Source: an uncultured Ruminococcus sp. (lineage in GTDB: Bacteria; Bacillota; Clostridia; Oscillospirales; Acutalibacteraceae). From it: 9,872 nucleotides of DNA. Made by a program: the position numbers and the translations under genes. The stretch covers positions 1 through 9,872 of the forward strand of contig CAMGGF010000033.1 in assembly GCA_946055445.1 (NCBI GenBank). The letters run 5' to 3'. Shown here piece after piece: positions 6,654 to 9,872 of this stretch (position 1 is its first letter; every line of letters begins with the position of its first letter). The notes under the pieces are model-generated. The model was not told the DNA's origin. It was given only the letters and a program-made list of their open reading frames with translations, and searched no databases.

Positions 6654-8408
6654 GTGTCTGTCAATCAAATATACGGCATCAACGGACCCGTTGTCACCAT
6701 CAAAGGGGAAACGGATCTCGAAATGCTCGAAACCGTTTATGTCGGCAACAATCGCTTAATCGGTGAAGTGATCGGCTTAAATAAAGATTTTACCACCGTA
6801 CAGGTGTATGAAGAAACCGCCGGGCTTACGGTCGGCGAGCCGATTTATTCGACAGGTGCGCCGATGTGCGTTACCTTAGGCCCCGGGCTTCTCGGCAATA
6901 TTTTTGACGGCATTCAGCGCCCACTGCCTGCCCTTCAAGCAGAATTCGGGGCGTTTATCGGGCGCGGCGCGCAGTTTTCGGCGCTGAACACCGAAAAGAA
7001 ATACGATGTCACCGTACAAGTCAAGGTGGGCGACCGTGTTTCGGGCGGCGATGTGTTTGCCGTTTGCCCCGAAACCTCTACGATTACACACAAAGCGATG
7101 GTGCCGCCCGCACTTTCGGGTGAAATTGTTTCGGCGAATCCCGACGGGCAATATACCGTGGAAGAGCCGATTGCCGTTTTAAAAACGGATAAGGGAAAAA
7201 CGGTAGAATTGACACTTGCGCAAAAATGGCCGATTCGCACCCCCAGACCGACAAAAAAGCGTCTGCCTGCAAACAAGCCGCTTGTTACGGGGCAACGCAT
7301 TATTGATACCGTGTTCCCCATTGCCAAAGGCGGTGCGGCGGCAATACCCGGGGGATTCGGTACAGGGAAAACGATGACGCAACACCAACTTGCCAAATGG
7401 TGCGACGCGGATATTATCATTTATGTCGGCTGCGGCGAGCGCGGCAACGAAATGACGCAGGTTTTGGAGGAGTTTTCAGAACTGGTTGACCCGCGTACGG
7501 GGAAAAATCTTTTGGAACGCACCGTTTTAATTGCCAACACCTCGAATATGCCTGTGGCGGCGCGTGAAGCGTCGATTTATACAGGCATTACGCTTGCGGA
7601 ATACTACCGTGATATGGGCTATCACACCGCATTGATGGCGGACTCGACTTCCCGTTGGGCAGAGGCATTGCGTGAAATTTCGGGCAGACTCGAAGAAATG
7701 CCCGCTGACGAGGGCTTTCCCGCATATTTGCCCTCGCGCCTTTCCGAATTTTACGAGCGTTCAGGCTATGTGGAAAATTTAAACGGCACAGAAGGGTCTG
7801 TCACTTTAATCGGTGCGGTTTCGCCGCAGGGTTCTGATTTTTCCGAGCCTGTCACGCAGAATACAAAGCGGTTTACCCGCTGTTTTTGGGCGCTCGACAA
7901 ATCTTTGGCGTACGCGCGCCATTATCCCGCAATCAACTGGAACCTTTCATACAGCGAGTATTTGGGCGACCTTGCGAATTGGTACCGCGACAATGTTGCA
8001 CCTGATTTTATGAAATACCGTGAGGAACTTTGCGCCCTGCTTGCCGAGGAAAACTCCTTAATGGAAATCGTCAAGTTAATCGGCGCAGATGTACTGCCCG
8101 ATGACCAAAAACTGATTATTGAAATCGCGCGCGTCATTCGCGTGGGCTTTTTACAGCAAAATGCATTCCATAAAGACGATACCTTTGTGCCGCTTGAAAA
8201 GCAGTATAAAATGATGTATGTGATTTTGCATTTGTATCACCGTGCGCGGGAAGTGGTTGCGCGGCAAATTCCGATTTCCAAACTGCTTGCAACCGGCCTT
8301 TTCGACAAACTGATTAAAATGAAATACGATATTCCGAATCACAATCTTTCGCGGTTAGATGCATACAGCAAAGAAATCGACACCGTAATGGACGGCTTGT
8401 TGCGATAA
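6654..8408 (+). CDS. V-type ATPase catalytic subunit A
   Basis: Subunit A binds and hydrolyses (or makes) ATP at the A/B interfaces of the head. From the GTG at 6654 it has 584 residues, normal for the family (about 580-600). It begins SVNQIYGINGPVVTIKG, the usual N-terminal barrel. The A-specific insertion (non-homologous region, roughly 112-190, KVGDRVSGGDVFAV) is present. The P-loop is GGFGTGKT (233-240) with K239 and T240. The catalytic glutamate is E262 in GCGERGNE, next to R263. The Walker B aspartate is D330 in LMADSTSRWAEALRE. These fall within one residue of the Enterococcus hirae numbering (K238, E261, D329), which mildly supports the chosen start. Alternatives at 6645 (GTG) and 6648 (ATG) add two or three residues. 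The P-loop has Gly where many A subunits have Pro (GPFGSGKT). It lies 5 nt after E and 13 nt before B. Confidence 0.97.
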   Translation: MSVNQIYGINGPVVTIKGETDLEMLETVYVGNNRLIGEVIGLNKDFTTVQVYEETAGLTVGEPIYSTGAPMCVTLGPGLLGNIFDGIQRPLPALQAEFGAFIGRGAQFSALNTEKKYDVTVQVKVGDRVSGGDVFAVCPETSTITHKAMVPPALSGEIVSANPDGQYTVEEPIAVLKTDKGKTVELTLAQKWPIRTPRPTKKRLPANKPLVTGQRIIDTVFPIAKGGAAAIPGGFGTGKTMTQHQLAKWCDADIIIYVGCGERGNEMTQVLEEFSELVDPRTGKNLLERTVLIANTSNMPVAAREASIYTGITLAEYYRDMGYHTALMADSTSRWAEALREISGRLEEMPADEGFPAYLPSRLSEFYERSGYVENLNGTEGSVTLIGAVSPQGSDFSEPVTQNTKRFTRCFWALDKSLAYARHYPAINWNLSYSEYLGDLANWYRDNVAPDFMKYREELCALLAEENSLMEIVKLIGADVLPDDQKLIIEIARVIRVGFLQQNAFHKDDTFVPLEKQYKMMYVILHLYHRAREVVARQIPISKLLATGLFDKLIKMKYDIPNHNLSRLDAYSKEIDTVMDGLLR

Positions 8409-8421
8409 GGGGGCGTGCGAA

Positions 8422-9795
8422 GTGGTACTGAAACATTTAAAATTGAACAGTGTAAACGGTTCGCTCGCCACCTTAAACGGCGTTACGGACGCCGCCAATG
8501 AGGAAATCGTGCAAATGCACTTGGAGGACGGCACTTCGCGCACGGGGCGTGTGGTGAAAATCGACGGCGACGAGGTCGCGGTGCAGGTGTTTGAGGGCAC
8601 GCGCGGAATGTCGATGTCGAATACCGAAACCGTGTTTACGGGCAAACCGATGGAAATTGCGCTTTCTCCCGAAATTTTGGGGCGCGTGTTTGACGGTCTG
8701 GGCAGACCGATTGACGGCTTGGGCGATGTGTACCCCGTGGAAAAGCGCGATGTCAACGGCGCGCCGATAAACCCCGTGTCGCGCGAATATCCGCGCAACT
8801 TTATTCAAACGGGCATTTCTTCGATTGACGCGCTCGCCACCTTAATCCGCGGGCAAAAATTGCCGATTTTTTCGGGTTCGGGTATGCAGCACAACGAACT
8901 TGCCGTGCAGATTGTGCGCCAGTCCACGCTTTCGGACGGCGACGATTTCGCGGTGGTGTTTGCGGCAATGGGGGTAAAAAACGATGTCGCGCAGTATTTC
9001 CGCACCTCGTTTGAAGAAGCGAATGTTATGAACCGCGTGGTGATGCTTCTGAACCTCGCCAACGACCCGATTGTCGAGCGTATTATGACGCCGAAATGTG
9101 CGCTGACGATTGCCGAATATTTGGCGTTTACCTTACACAAACACATTTTGGTGATTTTAACCGATATGACTTCCTACGCCGAGGCGTTGCGGGAGTTTTC
9201 CGGCTCGAAAGGCGAAATCCCCGGCAGAAAGGGGTTCCCCGGCTATTTGTACTCGGATTTGGCATCTTTGTATGAGCGCGCGGGTATGATTAAAGGCGTG
9301 GAAGGGTCGGTTACGCAAATTCCGATTTTAACGATGCCCAATGATGATATTACCCACCCCATTCCCGACCTTACGGGCTACATTACCGAGGGGCAAATCG
9401 TGTTGAGCCGTGACCTCGGCGCAAAGGGCATTTACCCGCCTGTTGATGTGTTACCGTCGCTGTCGCGCTTGATGAAAGACGGTATCGGCGCAGGATTTAC
9501 GCGCGAGGACCATTCCGCGCTTGCCAACCAGTTGCTTGCGACCTATTCCAAGGTGCAGGACGCAAAGGCGCTCGCGTCGGTTATCGGTGAAGACGAACTT
9601 TCCGAAGAAGATAAACTGTTGATGGCGTTTGGGCGCGCGTTTGAAGCGAAATTTTTAAACCAAAGTTTCACCGAAAACCGCACCATCGAGCAAACGCTTG
9701 ACCTCGGCTGGTCATTGCTGTCTATGTTGCCGCGCAAAATGCTTGACCGTGTGGACGATTCGATTTTGGACGCGCATTACGCGGGCGAACAATAA
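8422..9795 (+). CDS. V-type ATPase regulatory/non-catalytic subunit B
   Basis: Subunit B alternates with A in the head and completes each active site without a working P-loop of its own. The 457-residue product has the usual size. Landmarks are GRVFDGLGRPIDG (near 90-102), the degenerate P-loop position FSGSGMQHNELAVQI where the Lys-Thr of a Walker A is absent, LTDMTSYAEALREFSG, the GRKGFPGYLYSDLASLYERAG segment, and VLPSLSRLMKDGIG with R349. R349 matches the arginine finger (R350 in E. hirae) that reaches into the A site. The GTG start at 8422 lies 8 nt after AAGGGGG (8407-8413). Gene D follows after 31 nt. No anomalies are seen. Confidence 0.97.
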   Translation: MVLKHLKLNSVNGSLATLNGVTDAANEEIVQMHLEDGTSRTGRVVKIDGDEVAVQVFEGTRGMSMSNTETVFTGKPMEIALSPEILGRVFDGLGRPIDGLGDVYPVEKRDVNGAPINPVSREYPRNFIQTGISSIDALATLIRGQKLPIFSGSGMQHNELAVQIVRQSTLSDGDDFAVVFAAMGVKNDVAQYFRTSFEEANVMNRVVMLLNLANDPIVERIMTPKCALTIAEYLAFTLHKHILVILTDMTSYAEALREFSGSKGEIPGRKGFPGYLYSDLASLYERAGMIKGVEGSVTQIPILTMPNDDITHPIPDLTGYITEGQIVLSRDLGAKGIYPPVDVLPSLSRLMKDGIGAGFTREDHSALANQLLATYSKVQDAKALASVIGEDELSEEDKLLMAFGRAFEAKFLNQSFTENRTIEQTLDLGWSLLSMLPRKMLDRVDDSILDAHYAGEQ

Positions 9796-9797
9796 AA

Positions 9798-9812
9798 ATC
9801 AAAAATTTTGAT
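9798..9812 (+). repeat. Short perfect inverted repeat before subunit D
   Basis: ATCAAAA and TTTTGAT flank a single central A, just upstream of the GGGAGGT ribosome binding site (9813-9819). With a 1-nt centre it cannot fold as an RNA hairpin as it stands, so it is not a terminator. It contains the same AAAAATTTTG decamer seen before subunit K. It may be chance in an AT-rich gap. Confidence 0.4.
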
Positions 9813-9826
9813 GGGAGGTGAACGGT

Positions 9827-9872
9827 TTGGCGCAGGTTTTTCCGACAAAAGCCAATTTAATGGCAACGCAAA
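9827..9872 (+). CDS. V-type ATPase central axle subunit D (start only)
   Basis: Subunit D is the long coiled-coil rotor shaft that turns inside the A3B3 head. Only 15 codons are inside the window: TTG start, then AQVFPTKANLMATQ, which matches the opening of clostridial D subunits (an N-terminal MA..V.PTK..LM pattern). The TTG lies 7 nt after GGGAGGT (9813-9819). Its place directly after B is the standard order in bacterial and archaeal V/A-ATPase operons. The short visible length keeps confidence below that of the complete genes. Confidence 0.82.
   Translation, partial: MAQVFPTKANLMATQ

Noticed and set aside
9798..9812. Inverted repeat between B and D as a transcription terminator
   Set aside because: It has a 1-nt loop, an AT-only core apart from one G-C pair, no following U-tract, and a ribosome binding site directly after it, so read-through to D is expected.

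Overview
The window holds most of a V/A-type ATPase operon on the + strand (1850 to the right edge). It is preceded by a divergently transcribed GH13 alpha-glucosidase gene on the - strand (1615 to the left edge). Coding regions look moderately GC-balanced. The only real intergenic region is AT-rich and carries typical sigma-A promoters, and Shine-Dalgarno sites are strong. V-type ATPase subunits of this type (subunit I with the SNTVSFLRVGAF segment, subunit K with an N-terminal extension, subunit D starting AQVFPTKANLMAT) suggest a Firmicute of class Clostridia, perhaps a gut Oscillospiraceae/Ruminococcaceae relative. The placement is an inference from protein style only.

Region by region. 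1-1615 (-): oligo-1,6-glucosidase-like GH13 enzyme with all catalytic residues, missing only its extreme C-terminus at the window edge. 1616-1849: a 234-bp divergent promoter region with one extended -10 promoter in each direction. 1850-9872 (+): nine tightly spaced genes in the order G/H-like stalk subunit, C, I, K, F, E, A, B, D (D cut off at the right edge). Gaps run from 4 to 44 nt, so all are probably made from one transcript starting near 1812.

How they work together. A and B form the catalytic A3B3 head. D and F form the rotor axle, and C is the socket joining the axle to the membrane ring of K subunits. I is the membrane stator carrying the ion half-channels with the essential arginine, and E with the G/H-like subunit forms the peripheral stalks. 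The enzyme either pumps H+ or Na+ at the cost of ATP or makes ATP from an ion gradient; the sequence does not settle the direction or the ion. The neighbouring glucosidase releases glucose from alpha-glucosides. Nothing in the window shows a functional link to the ATPase beyond the shared promoter region.

I see no mobile element, CRISPR array, tRNA or rRNA, and no convincing new system. The points most worth a second look are the architecture of subunit K (an extra N-terminal two-helix, signal-peptide-like module joined by an acidic linker to the usual c-ring hairpin), its partial sodium-type ligand set, the gene order, and an AT-rich decamer repeated just before the K and D ribosome binding sites.
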